Of a stretch of 64,000 bases of DNA, positions 8,294 through 16,450 are shown one piece after another. The notes under the pieces are model-generated. The model was not told where the DNA came from. It saw only the letters and a program-made list of their open reading frames with translations, and ran no database searches. The stretch covers positions 124,001 through 188,000 of the forward strand of contig NZ_QWEO01000001.1 of the NCBI RefSeq assembly GCF_009936035.1, in the 5' to 3' direction. The DNA comes from Neglectibacter sp. X58. GTDB taxonomy: Bacteria > Bacillota > Clostridia > Oscillospirales > Acutalibacteraceae. Positions within the stretch are counted from its first letter, which is position 1, and each line of letters starts with the position of its first letter. The translations under genes and the position numbers were made by a program.

Positions 8294-8322
8294 ATTATAG
8301 CGGGAACGGCAGGGAAAATCAA
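8294..8322 (-). promoter_or_regulatory. Sigma-A promoter of the HAD gene
   Basis: On the minus strand TTGATT (8317-8322), 17-nt spacer, TATAAT (8294-8299). It is back-to-back with the MATE promoter. Confidence 0.7.
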
Positions 8323-8353
8323 GGCGGCAGGGAAAGTTTGGGCGCGCTCCCCC

Positions 8354-8382
8354 TTGCGCGGGGCAGGGGCCTGTGCTATAAT
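8354..8382 (+). promoter_or_regulatory. Sigma-A promoter of the first MATE gene
   Basis: TTGCGC (8354-8359), 17-nt spacer, TATAAT (8377-8382). Confidence 0.65.
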
Positions 8383-8434
8383 AGTTGCAAATGATACTAT
8401 ACGGGTTTGCAAAACAATAGGGAGGATGGGAAAA

Positions 8435-9811
8435 TTGGAAGGAAAGCAAAGCCTCCTGCAAAGGATGAAGCCCTATTTAGGGGACAAAGCATTTTACAGG
8501 CAGGTGGTGGCAATTGCCCTGCCTATCTCCCTGCAAAGCCTCATTACCATCGGCGTGAACATGATGGACACCATTATGCTGGGAAGGCTGGGAGAAACGG
8601 CCCTGTCCGCCTCCTCCCTGGCAAACGATTTTATCAACCTGTTCCACATCTGCTGTATGGGCATGGGCATGGGGGCTTCTGTGCTCACCTCCCGCTTCTG
8701 GGGCATGCAGGATAAGGCTTCCCTGCGCAAGGCCATCACCATTATGCTGCGGCTGTGCTTTTCCGTTGGCCTGCTGTTCACCCTGGCCACCATCATTGCC
8801 CCGGAAAGCCTTATGCGCATTTACACAGGAGAGGAAATCATTATCCAGGCCGGAGCAGCCTATTTCCGCTGGTCCATCCCCTGCTACTGGCTTTTAGGCT
8901 TTTCCCTCACCTGCACCATTGTCCTGCGCAGCGTGGGGCAGGTGACTTTGCCCCTTATCAGCTCCATAGCGGCCTTTTTCATAAACATATTTTTTAACTA
9001 TATGTTTATTTTCGGCAAATTCGGCGCCCCGGCTATGGGAATAGAGGGCGCAGCCCTGGGCACGCTTATCTCCCGCGTCTTTGAATTTGCCTTTATCTGC
9101 GGCTATTTCTTCTTCTTCGATAAAAAGATTGGATACCGCATGAAGCACCTTCTGATGAAATGCGGGGATCTGCTGAAGGATTATCTGCGCATCAGCATCC
9201 CTGTGCTTGTAAGCGACGCGCTGCTGGCCTTTGGCAATACGGCTGTTACCATGGTTACAGGGCGTTTGGGCGCAAGCTTTGTTTCCGCTAATGCCATTAC
9301 CATGGTGACCCAGCGGCTGAGCACTGTGTTCATCCAGGGCATTTCCAACGCAAGCTCCATTATCACAGGCCACACCCTGGGCAAGGGAGAGACGGACAAA
9401 GCCCAGAAACAGGGCGTCACTTTCCTGGGTCTGGGTACGGTTATCGGCATTCTCGCAGGGGGGCTGATTATCGCCATCAGCGATCTGGTTATCAGTGCCT
9501 ACAATATTAGCGCCGAAACCCAGGCTATTGCCCAGCAGCTTATGATGGCGGTGGGCGTAATCGTCATCTTCCAGTCCATGAACTCTATCCTGACAAAAGG
9601 GGTGCTCCGGGGCGGCGGGGACACGAAATTCCTGATGCTGGCAGATATCCTGTTTTTATGGGTGGCCTCCATCCCCCTGGGGTATCTGGCGGGCCTGGTG
9701 TGGCACCTGCCCGCTTTCTGGATTTACACCTTCCTGAAAATCGACCAGTTTATCAAGGCTGTCTGGTGCGTGTTCCGCTTAAGCAGCAAGAAGTGGATCA
9801 AGCGGATTTAA
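8435..9811 (+). CDS. MATE family multidrug/cation antiporter (first copy)
   Basis: A 458-residue membrane protein of the MATE family with about 12 hydrophobic segments in two six-helix halves. Typical family blocks are ALPISLQSLITIGVNMMDTIMLGRLGE near the start and GSATSASSIITGHTLGKG-like sequence (SNASSIITGHTLGKG) in the second half. It would export organic cations or drugs using a Na+ or H+ gradient; the substrate is unknown. The TTG at 8435 was chosen because GGAGG lies 8 nt before it; the ATG at 8426 would overlap that site. Confidence 0.85.
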   Translation: MEGKQSLLQRMKPYLGDKAFYRQVVAIALPISLQSLITIGVNMMDTIMLGRLGETALSASSLANDFINLFHICCMGMGMGASVLTSRFWGMQDKASLRKAITIMLRLCFSVGLLFTLATIIAPESLMRIYTGEEIIIQAGAAYFRWSIPCYWLLGFSLTCTIVLRSVGQVTLPLISSIAAFFINIFFNYMFIFGKFGAPAMGIEGAALGTLISRVFEFAFICGYFFFFDKKIGYRMKHLLMKCGDLLKDYLRISIPVLVSDALLAFGNTAVTMVTGRLGASFVSANAITMVTQRLSTVFIQGISNASSIITGHTLGKGETDKAQKQGVTFLGLGTVIGILAGGLIIAISDLVISAYNISAETQAIAQQLMMAVGVIVIFQSMNSILTKGVLRGGGDTKFLMLADILFLWVASIPLGYLAGLVWHLPAFWIYTFLKIDQFIKAVWCVFRLSSKKWIKRI

Positions 9812-9847
9812 CAGCCATTGCAAAGCCTGCTCAGCATGGAAAACATC

Positions 9848-9876
9848 TTGCAAATTTATGCAGGATCCTGTATAAT
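9848..9876 (+). promoter_or_regulatory. Sigma-A promoter of the 111-residue gene
   Basis: TTGCAA (9848-9853), 17-nt spacer, TATAAT (9871-9876). Confidence 0.65.
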
Positions 9877-9915
9877 AAAGACAGGCAGAACATTACAGAA
9901 AAGGGGTCGGTTCAC

Positions 9916-10251
9916 TTGGCGCGTACCATTACAGATTTTCAGACCGCCCGCCCTGACGAACAGGTGCGGCAGATTGTTATGGACTACATGAAGAACGAAG
10001 GCTTTTCCTACACCACTGTGAAAGGTGAGCCTGTGTGGAAGAAAGGGGTGGGTGCCCTGACAGCGCCGCAGTTTATGAAGGTGGAATGCCAGAACGGGCA
10101 TGTCCACATGGAAGCGTGGATTAAGTATGCCCTGCTCCCCGGCGTATACGTGGGGGAGATGGCTTTGAAAGGTTTTTTCGGCATTGCCGTGAAAAAGCCT
10201 TTGAAAAAACGGATGGAGCTGCTTACCCAAATCCTCAACCAGCAGGCGTGA
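9916..10251 (+). CDS. Uncharacterised 111-residue protein
   Basis: A small protein beginning LARTITDFQTARPDEQVRQI (initiator TTG read as Met) behind an AAAGGGG site, with a convincing promoter 40 nt upstream and a hairpin terminator directly after. The sequence looks like an alpha/beta protein with a conserved-looking central part (PVWKKGVGALTAPQFMKVECQNGHVHMEAW) and an amphipathic or hydrophobic stretch LLPGVYVGEMALKGFFGIAVKKPLKKR near the C-terminus. I do not recognise a named domain. The start is set by the promoter and ribosome site; the open frame extends further upstream through the MATE gene. Confidence 0.7.
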   Translation: MARTITDFQTARPDEQVRQIVMDYMKNEGFSYTTVKGEPVWKKGVGALTAPQFMKVECQNGHVHMEAWIKYALLPGVYVGEMALKGFFGIAVKKPLKKRMELLTQILNQQA

Positions 10252-10253
10252 AA

Positions 10254-10285
10254 AAAGCCGGCACGCTCTTTTGCGCGCCGGCTTT
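10254..10285 (+). terminator. Terminator after the 111-residue gene
   Basis: A 13-bp stem with one mismatch (10254-10266 with 10273-10285) ends in TTT immediately after the stop codon. Confidence 0.7.
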
Positions 10286-10355
10286 CCATACGGCAATACC
10301 GTACAACTCGCGGCCGCAGCCTTAAACAGTATCTCACAGGCGATTCTTTCCGTCA

Positions 10356-10462
10356 TATAGTTAACGCAGTTCAAAAGAGGCAGAATGTCTCTTTTGAACC
10401 AGGCGGTAAAGCCGCCTGGCTTAAAAATTGGGATGTACCGATTTTTAAGTGCGTTTACTATA
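10356..10462. other. Compact cloverleaf: closing stem with three abutting hairpins
   Basis: A closing helix (10356-10368 with 10450-10462; 12 of 13 pairs) encloses three perfect or near-perfect hairpins with almost no unpaired bases between them: 10369-10379/10389-10399 (11 bp), 10400-10406/10412-10418 (7 bp) and 10420-10431/10438-10449 (12 bp with one G.U). Another hairpin, GCCTGT/ACAGGC, follows at 10472-10486. The whole gap from 10286 to 10569 has no supported gene. It could be a non-coding RNA on either strand or a small non-autonomous mobile repeat. Confidence 0.6.
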
Positions 10463-10569
10463 GCACACAAAGCCTGTTTGACAGGCGCCAGCCTGCCTGC
10501 TCATCCTTTATGCACTCTGACGAAAAAATCTCTGCCGTGATATACTGCTTAGATTTATGCGGTATTGCC

Positions 10570-11751
10570 TTATCGGAATTTTTCCAGCAGGAACCGTCTG
10601 GCGTCCATAAGGCTTTCAAAGGGAGGCAGGCCCTCCCGCAGGGGCGCGTCCCGAAGCATGTGTGCGCCGAAATCGTGCAGGGACACCGCGTCCAGCACCT
10701 GTTCCACAAAGTTTTCCTTGTCCTCTCCGGCGAAAAGCCGCAGAAGCCCTTCCCGGCACTGGAAAAGCTCAAAGACAATGGGAGCAAGCTCATAGAAGGC
10801 AGGGGCCAGGCAGGCGTCGGCGCAGTCGATAAGGGTCAGCTTTCCCTCTGCGTCCACCAGCAGGTTTTCCCCTGTGAGATCTCCATGCACCAGCACAGAA
10901 GGGCGCAGGTTAAGCCCTTTGGCCCGTTGGGCCATTTCCTCCCGCAGATTGGGAGGCAGGGCCTGCAGCCGGGGATTTTCCACAGCCCTTTTCAGAAGAT
11001 CCACAGGAGGAATCAGCCCTTCCGCAGGCTGGTTCAGCTTTGCAAGCAGGCTTTTCAACTGCCCCACAAAGGCTTCCTGCTCTTTAGAAGAAGCGGACGC
11101 AAGCCAGGGGCCAGCCTCTTTTCCAGGGAAAAACCGGGTAATCAGATAGTAAAAGGTGTAGGCGTCCTCTATAACGCCCTGGGCCGCAAGAGCTGGGGTG
11201 GGAACGCCCTGCTGGGCCAGCCTGCCGCAGACAGTTGCCTCGTTCTCAAAGTCCGGACGGGGATCCGGGCCTGCCTCTTTTGGGAAAAAGATTTTTACCA
11301 CATAAGGCCCGCTGCGGAAAACCCCGTTTGTGCCAGGGGTCAGGCTTGTGAGGGGCGCAAAGGGCAGGCCCTCCCGGCGGAAAATTTCCCGGGCAAGGGG
11401 CGCGAAAGCTTCTTTCGACTGGAATACCCGGCCCCAGTCCTCCCAGTTTTCAACAGCCTCCTGAAAGAGAGGGGCCTTTTCTCCAGGTTTATCCTGGCTT
11501 TTCAGGGAATCGGAAAAGGCTTTCAATTCCTTTTTCCGGCTTTCCGAAAGGCTGTCAAAGGGCAAATGGCACACAGCGCCTTCCAGCGCGTATAAATGCA
11601 CCAGGCAAACTTGCGGATAGCGGGCTTTCAGCTTTGCAAAAGCCGCCTCGGCTCCCAGGGCTTTCAGGCTTTCCCCTGAATCAATCCCAATGGCGGCCAG
11701 CTTTTCTGACATTCCCCGGCCAATGTTTTCCATGGATGTCAGCTTTTCCAT
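10570..11751 (-). CDS. TfoX C-terminal domain fused to an aminoglycoside-phosphotransferase-like kinase
   Basis: A 393-residue two-domain protein. Residues 1-80 match the TfoX C-terminal helical domain (MENIGRGMSEKLAAIGIDSG, ALGAEAAFAKL, LYALEGAV). Residues about 110-390 form an APH/choline-kinase-like fold: nucleotide Lys in GPYVVKIFF (about 149-155), Brenner motif HGDLTGEN (289-296) with catalytic Asp, and LIDCADA (307-313) as the metal-binding motif. The kinase substrate is unknown; relatives phosphorylate antibiotics, choline or homoserine. AGGAGG lies 5 nt before the ATG. The neighbouring MBL gene is divergent and only 47 nt away. Confidence 0.8.
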   Translation of the reverse strand: MEKLTSMENIGRGMSEKLAAIGIDSGESLKALGAEAAFAKLKARYPQVCLVHLYALEGAVCHLPFDSLSESRKKELKAFSDSLKSQDKPGEKAPLFQEAVENWEDWGRVFQSKEAFAPLAREIFRREGLPFAPLTSLTPGTNGVFRSGPYVVKIFFPKEAGPDPRPDFENEATVCGRLAQQGVPTPALAAQGVIEDAYTFYYLITRFFPGKEAGPWLASASSKEQEAFVGQLKSLLAKLNQPAEGLIPPVDLLKRAVENPRLQALPPNLREEMAQRAKGLNLRPSVLVHGDLTGENLLVDAEGKLTLIDCADACLAPAFYELAPIVFELFQCREGLLRLFAGEDKENFVEQVLDAVSLHDFGAHMLRDAPLREGLPPFESLMDARRFLLEKFR

Positions 11752-11798
11752 ACGTTTCCTCCTATGATAAATAAAATTCTGCGAAAGAAGGTTTCCCT

Positions 11799-12584
11799 AT
11801 GATTCTGCACATATTGGGCAGTTGTTCCGGCACAGAGCCTTACCCCAACCGCCACCACACCAGCGTGGCCCTGGAAACAGAAGGCGGGCTGTACTTTTTT
11901 GACGCTGGGGAAAACTGCTGCCACGCTTCCTATAACCTGGGCCTGGACCAGCTTTGCACCCAGGGGATTTTCATCTCCCACACCCATATGGATCACGTGG
12001 GAGGGCTGCCCCACCTGCTGTGGAACCTGCGCAAGCTCTGCACCCTTTCCCCGGAAAACCAGGAGAGGATGGCAGGCCGGAGAATCCCTGTGTACATCCC
12101 GGATTTGGCGGTGTTTCAGGGGATTTATCAGATGCTTCAGGGCAGCGAAGGGCATTATGAAACGGTTTTTTCCCTGGAACCCCGTCTGGTGGCAGACGGC
12201 ACCCTCTGCCAAGGGGCGCTCCGGGTGGAAGCCTTTCACAACCTCCATCTGGGAACCCCGGCGGCTGGGGAGCCTTGGAAAAGCTTTTCCTTCACAGCAG
12301 AGGCGGAAGGGAAAAAGCTGCTCTATTCCGGGGACTTCGGGCAGCTTCCGGAGCTTTTGCCCCATGCCTCCCATGCCGATCTGGTTTTCCTGGAAACAGG
12401 CCACCACAGGGCCTGCGATCTGTGCCGGGAACTGCTGGAATCCGGCATAGATTTCGGGCAGGCGGTGTTCTACCACCATGGCGTGGAAATCCTCCGGGAT
12501 TATGAAGGGGAACTGGCCCTGGCAAAAGAAGTGCTGGGGGACAGGGTGGTTTTCACAAATGACGGCTCCCGCATTGAGTTGTAG
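11799..12584 (+). CDS. MBL-fold metallohydrolase
   Basis: A 261-residue metallo-beta-lactamase-fold enzyme. The metal signature HTHMDHVGG is at about residues 61-69, and further ligands are plausible in the SGDFGQL segment (Asp) and the late YHHG segment (His). The N-terminus MILHILGSCSGTEPYPNRHHTS resembles the tRNase Z/phosphodiesterase branch (the family G-S/T-G-x..P..R..S pattern), but it lacks a clear exosite, so it should not be named as RNase Z. The substrate is unknown. A ribosome site AAAGAAGG precedes the ATG. Confidence 0.8.
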   Translation: MILHILGSCSGTEPYPNRHHTSVALETEGGLYFFDAGENCCHASYNLGLDQLCTQGIFISHTHMDHVGGLPHLLWNLRKLCTLSPENQERMAGRRIPVYIPDLAVFQGIYQMLQGSEGHYETVFSLEPRLVADGTLCQGALRVEAFHNLHLGTPAAGEPWKSFSFTAEAEGKKLLYSGDFGQLPELLPHASHADLVFLETGHHRACDLCRELLESGIDFGQAVFYHHGVEILRDYEGELALAKEVLGDRVVFTNDGSRIEL

Positions 12585-12596
12585 GAATACACTGAA

Positions 12597-12635
12597 AAGG
12601 GCCTTCCGGCGTGTACGCGCCAGGAGGCCCTTGGC
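12597..12635 (-). terminator. Terminator of the MFS gene
   Basis: Nested stems AGGGCCT/AGGCCCT (12598-12604 with 12625-12631) and GGCG/CGCC (12608-12611 with 12618-12621) are followed on the minus strand by TTTT, just past the MFS stop codon. Confidence 0.7.
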
Positions 12636-12648
12636 GTTGCGGGGGCGG

Positions 12649-13875
12649 TTAAGCAGCCCTGCGCCTGCCCATCTGGTAAAGCGCCGCCAGCATGGCCAGG
12701 TTTGCCGCCTGTATAACAATGGAGCCAATAAGCACAGGATTGCAGCTTCCTGTTAAATCGTACACCAGTCCAATGATGGTCAGGGCCAGGGCGCTGCCGC
12801 CGTTAGCGAAAATCTGCACAATGGAGAAGGCAGCCGTATACTGCTCCCGCCCGAATACCCGCTGGGTGAGCAGGGGAATGCCCGCTGCGCCCACAGAGTA
12901 GATGGCCCCAAAGAAAAACGCGGTTCCAACAGCGGCGGGGGCGTTGGCAGGAAGCCGGAGCAGCACTGCCATGGCGGCCCCGTTAATGGCTATCATGCAG
13001 GCATTGGCAAAAAAGGGGCCTTTGTGGTCGCTGAGCAGCCCAATAATCAGCTTTGAGATAATGTTGCCCACCATGCCGGCGGAAACCATCATGGCCCCCA
13101 CCTGAGCGGACAGGCCAGCGGCCTCCGCAACTGTGGGGAAATGCTGCCCCACGCTGGTGATGGCGCAGGCCAGAACAGAAAAACCGCAGGTAAGCGCCAA
13201 AGCGGGCAGGTAAAGCTTTGCCTTGGAAACGCCTGCTTTCTGCTGGGACGTGGGCAGGCTTACCGGCGCGCCGCCGCCGTATGGGGAGAGGGAAACCTCC
13301 TGGGGCGCAAGCCGCAGGGTGAACACGCCGGGCAGGGCCAGGATAAGGGAAAAGACCGCCATGCAGATAAATGCGGCCTGCCAGCCGGCGCTTTCTATGA
13401 TAAAGGAAAACAAGGGGCTGAAAACAGCGCCGCAAAGCCCACTGAAAGAGAGGGCCAGCCCCACCGCCAGGCCATGACTTTTAAGAAACCAGTTGCTGAT
13501 AATGGAGGTGACGGGTATCACGCCAAAGAAAGCAACGCCGATGCCTTTTATCACGCCTAAAACATAAAATGCCCAGATATTGCGGGAGAAAGCCAGAAGC
13601 AGGGTGGAGCCTGCCCCCAGCAGAACGCCCGCGCTCAGATACAGCCGCAGGGGGATGCGCTGCAAAAGCTTCGCCGCCAGGGGAGAGAGAAGGGCGATGG
13701 ACAGCATAGCCAGGGTGGCGTGGGTGGCGATGGCCCCCCGGCCCACCCCCAGGCTTGTGGAAACAGAGGCATAAAACACGCCAAAGGAATTTGTCAGAAT
13801 GCCGATGGAACTGCCGGTAAGGCCGCAGCAGGAGGCCACTGTCAGCAGGTAGCGGAATTTTGATTTTTGACCCAT
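12649..13875 (-). CDS. MFS transporter, OFA/monocarboxylate-like
   Basis: A 408-residue major-facilitator protein with about 12 hydrophobic segments and a central loop (after APQEVSLSPYGGG). The opening FGVFYASVSTSLGVGRGAIA and the block GVIPVTSIISNWFLKSHGLAVGLALSFSGLCG resemble the oxalate/formate and monocarboxylate porter branch, which suggests an organic anion as substrate; this is inference only. The start at 13875 has a GAGGATG site; the longer frame to 13953 would begin almost at the predicted transcription start. It is divergent from ldh, which makes lactate or a related acid an obvious candidate substrate. Confidence 0.78.
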   Translation of the reverse strand: MGQKSKFRYLLTVASCCGLTGSSIGILTNSFGVFYASVSTSLGVGRGAIATHATLAMLSIALLSPLAAKLLQRIPLRLYLSAGVLLGAGSTLLLAFSRNIWAFYVLGVIKGIGVAFFGVIPVTSIISNWFLKSHGLAVGLALSFSGLCGAVFSPLFSFIIESAGWQAAFICMAVFSLILALPGVFTLRLAPQEVSLSPYGGGAPVSLPTSQQKAGVSKAKLYLPALALTCGFSVLACAITSVGQHFPTVAEAAGLSAQVGAMMVSAGMVGNIISKLIIGLLSDHKGPFFANACMIAINGAAMAVLLRLPANAPAAVGTAFFFGAIYSVGAAGIPLLTQRVFGREQYTAAFSIVQIFANGGSALALTIIGLVYDLTGSCNPVLIGSIVIQAANLAMLAALYQMGRRRAA

Positions 13876-13968
13876 ACCCAAAACATCCTCACTGGGATAT
13901 CCCCGAGCCGGAGGAAATGGCATAAAAAAATCTCCAGAACAGGCATTTCCCATTTTTTATTCTCCACA

Positions 13969-13998
13969 ATCATAGCATATTTTGGGAGAAACTGTCAA
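13969..13998 (-). promoter_or_regulatory. Sigma-A promoter of the MFS gene
   Basis: On the minus strand TTGACA (13993-13998), 18-nt spacer, TATGAT (13969-13974). Confidence 0.65.
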
Positions 13999-14120
13999 AT
14001 ATTCTTCTGGGTTGCAGAAAAAATAGAGCCTTTTCCAAAATGGGGATAGAGCGGCAAAGCAGAGGCACAATAGAGTAGGGCTTGTTTGAAAAATCGAATT
14101 TTAGAAAGAGGGGAATGCGC

Positions 14121-15071
14121 ATGTGTTTAAATAAAAGGAAAATCGTGCTGGTGGGCACAGGCATGGTGGGCATGAGCTTTGCCTATTCCGCTTTAAACCA
14201 GGACTTGTGCGACGAGCTGGTGCTGGTGGACATCGACAAAAAGCGGGCCGAAGGGGAGGCCATGGATTTGAACCACGGCCTGGCTTTTTCCGGGGCCAGC
14301 ATGAAAATCTATGCCGGGGAATACGGGGACTGCGCCGACGCGGACATTGTGGTGCTGTGCGCCGGGGTAAGCCAGAAGCCGGGAGAGTCCCGCCTGGATC
14401 TGCTGCGGCGCAACGCCAAGGTGTTCCAGTCCATTGTAGGCCCTGTGGTGCAGTCAGGGTTCGGGGGCATCTTCCTGGTGGCTACAAACCCTGTGGACAT
14501 TATGACCCGGGTCACCTATGAGCTTTCCGGCTTTAACTCCGCCCGTGTGCTGGGCACAGGCACCACCCTGGACACCGCTCGGCTGCGCTATCTCTTAGGG
14601 GAATATTTTTCCGTTGACCCCCGGAACGTCCACGCCTATGTAATCGGCGAGCATGGGGACAGCGAATTCGTCCCCTGGAGCCAGGCCATGCTGGCCACAA
14701 AGCCTGTCACCGCCATCTGCGAGCATTCCGGTGGCAGGTTCAGCCTGGAGGAGGTGCAGGGACTGAGCTGCCAGGTGCGGGACGCGGCACAGCAGATTAT
14801 CGCGGCGAAAAACGCCACCTATTATGGCATCGGCATGGCCCTGGTGCGCATTGCCCGGGCCATCCTCTCCAATGAAAACAGCGTGCTCACTGTCTCCGCC
14901 CGGCTGTGGGGGGAATATGGGCAGAAGGACGTATATGCCGGCGTGCCCTGCATCGTAAACCAGGGAGGCGTGGACAGGGTGCTGGAGCTGTGCCTGAACG
15001 AAAAGGAGCAGGAAAGCTTCCGCGCTTCCTGCAGCGTCCTGCTGGAAAGCTATGAGGGGCTGAAGCTGTAA
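14121..15071 (+). CDS. ldh: L-lactate dehydrogenase
   Basis: A 316-residue NAD-dependent L-lactate dehydrogenase that reduces pyruvate to L-lactate and regenerates NAD+. The NAD site VGTGMVGMSFAYS begins at about residue 10, the VATNPVDIMT loop is present, and the catalytic His lies in IGEHGDSE. The substrate-side Arg in QKPGESRLDLLRRN supports lactate or malate specificity, and NVHAYVIGEHGDSE fits lactate dehydrogenase. The ATG at 14121 is 8 nt after GAGGGGA; another ATG lies 6 nt upstream. No full Rex operator was recognised in the leader although rex is in this window. Confidence 0.9.
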   Translation: MCLNKRKIVLVGTGMVGMSFAYSALNQDLCDELVLVDIDKKRAEGEAMDLNHGLAFSGASMKIYAGEYGDCADADIVVLCAGVSQKPGESRLDLLRRNAKVFQSIVGPVVQSGFGGIFLVATNPVDIMTRVTYELSGFNSARVLGTGTTLDTARLRYLLGEYFSVDPRNVHAYVIGEHGDSEFVPWSQAMLATKPVTAICEHSGGRFSLEEVQGLSCQVRDAAQQIIAAKNATYYGIGMALVRIARAILSNENSVLTVSARLWGEYGQKDVYAGVPCIVNQGGVDRVLELCLNEKEQESFRASCSVLLESYEGLKL

Positions 15072-15080
15072 GGCAGCAGG

Positions 15081-16262
15081 CTATGCCTTTATCACACCCT
15101 GCCGCTGCAAGCGCCCGCAGGGCTGGGGCACAGGGGTGGCGAGGGCATACAGATCGTCTGCCCGGGCTTCCAGGGCATAAAGGGCCTGGGCCGCAGGAGG
15201 CAGGGCAGAAACGTCCCCTGGCCGGGCCATTACAGGCAGGGAGGCCCCCTTCAGCAGCCCCGCGCCTTTTTCTGTCATGCCCAAAACGTGGAGATAGGGG
15301 GGCAGGGCAGGCCGCTCTTTGGGGATCCCCAAAAAGGCTGAAAGCACCAGCCTGCGCAGCCGGGCATGGGTGTACCGCTTGGTTTTCAGAAGGGTATACA
15401 GCCCCTCTAGGGAGACGGCCTGCCGGGAAGCCTTGTACAGCCGGTTTTCCAGACCCTCGCTGATGTCCGGCAGGCAGGCGAAGCCGGCACAGGACATGGC
15501 CCGCAGTCGGGAGAGGATGGGGCGCTCCAGAAAAGCCAGGGAGGCAGGGCAGCGGCCCGCCTCCTTTTCCTTTTGGACAGCCTCCAGGGTGCAGGGGGGG
15601 GCAAGGCCGGAAATGTCCTCTCCAGCAGTTATCATAGCCCGAAGCTGGCTGGCGGAAAGGGTTTGGCCGGAAGCGGCGGGCGCGTCGTGGCCAGCGCCTG
15701 TCCGCGGGAAGGGCGCTGGGGCAATAGGGAGCTTTTGCTCCAGCAGCGCCTTGCAGTATTCCACCCCCAAAGCGGCATTGGGCTGCCGGAGCAGGGCGGC
15801 CTTTTCCCCGATAAGCTCTGTCAGGGCCTGCTGCCTGCGGCGGGCAAAGGTGGAGCCATCCTGGGGCAGGCGGGAAAGGGCGGCGGAAAATTCCGGGGAG
15901 AGAAGGGCCTCAGCCGCCTGGGTGATGGCCCCGGCGTCCGGCATTTCGCTGCCAAAGGCCAGAACGCCCACTGCCGGAAGGCTTCCCGCCAGGGCTGCGC
16001 CGCCCCGGGCAAAGGCTTCGGCCCCGGCGCAGGCCCAGGGCAGGGGCAGTTCAATTACCAAATCGGCCCCGGCGGCAAGGGCCAAACGGGTGCGGGTCCA
16101 TTTGTCCAGGATGGCAGGCTCCCCCCGCTGGACAAAATTGCCGCTTAGAATGCAGACAATCCCAGCCCAGCGGCGGCCCATGGCGGCAAGCAGGGACAAA
16201 TGCCCCCAGTGCAGGGGGTTAAACTCACAGATAACAGCGGAAAATAGGTTTTTCTCAGGCAT
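15081..16262 (-). CDS. tmcAL: tRNA(Met) cytidine acetate ligase
   Basis: A 393-residue homologue of B. subtilis YlbM/TmcAL, which activates acetate with ATP to form N4-acetylcytidine at the wobble base of elongator tRNA(Met). The nucleotidyltransferase-like core is at the N-terminus: AVICEFNPLHWGHLSLL (about residues 8-24, HxGH-type), GNFVQRGEPA, and ADLVIELPLPWACAGAEAFARGG. The start at 16262 follows AAGGAG at 11 nt. It is convergent with ldh (9-nt gap) and divergent from ackA; an acetate-using enzyme beside acetate kinase is suggestive but may be chance. Confidence 0.88.
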   Translation of the reverse strand: MPEKNLFSAVICEFNPLHWGHLSLLAAMGRRWAGIVCILSGNFVQRGEPAILDKWTRTRLALAAGADLVIELPLPWACAGAEAFARGGAALAGSLPAVGVLAFGSEMPDAGAITQAAEALLSPEFSAALSRLPQDGSTFARRRQQALTELIGEKAALLRQPNAALGVEYCKALLEQKLPIAPAPFPRTGAGHDAPAASGQTLSASQLRAMITAGEDISGLAPPCTLEAVQKEKEAGRCPASLAFLERPILSRLRAMSCAGFACLPDISEGLENRLYKASRQAVSLEGLYTLLKTKRYTHARLRRLVLSAFLGIPKERPALPPYLHVLGMTEKGAGLLKGASLPVMARPGDVSALPPAAQALYALEARADDLYALATPVPQPCGRLQRQGVIKA

Positions 16263-16277
16263 TTTTAAGGAAACTCC

Positions 16278-16306
16278 TTGCAATCAACAGGAAAGTGTAT
16301 TAAAAT
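16278..16306 (+). promoter_or_regulatory. Sigma-A promoter of ackA
   Basis: TTGCAA (16278-16283), 17-nt spacer, TAAAAT (16301-16306). It gives a leader of about 138 nt before ackA. Confidence 0.6.
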
Positions 16307-16315
16307 AATGACGAA

Positions 16316-16436
16316 CAGCCCTTCGGGGCCGTATCCCAACTCAATTGTACAGCACCGGCCTTGGTTCTGGCAAGGCCCAAGCTTAAAAAAACTCATGCGG
16401 GGCCGCTTTTTCCAGATTGCGCAGGCCCCAGCGGAA
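16316..16436 (+). promoter_or_regulatory. Structured leader of ackA
   Basis: Three stems lie in series between promoter and ribosome site: GCCC/GGGC with a TTCG loop (near 16319-16330), GGCCTTG/CAAGGCC with a 7-nt loop (near 16366-16386), and GGGGCC/GGCCCC (near 16398-16430). No known riboswitch consensus was recognised and there is no T-run after the last stem. Confidence 0.4.
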
Positions 16437-16450
16437 AGGAAAAAAGAGTT

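Noticed and set aside
9856-10356. Minus-strand frame starting MTERIACEILFKAAAASC directly beside the cloverleaf
   Set aside because: The ATG abuts the cloverleaf but has no ribosome site, and the frame runs antisense through a gene with a good promoter and terminator. It is kept only as a note because of its position.
10510-11595. A 361-codon plus-strand frame opposite the TfoX-APH fusion gene
   Set aside because: The minus strand carries a clear two-domain protein with catalytic motifs and a strong ribosome site; the plus frame has none.
14000-14120. Rex operator (TTGTTAA-type palindrome) upstream of ldh
   Set aside because: Only partial half-site-like stretches are present; no full palindrome was found here or upstream of ackA.
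15319-16308. A 329-codon plus-strand frame opposite tmcAL
   Set aside because: It overlaps a recognised tRNA-modification gene along its length and shows no protein-like features.
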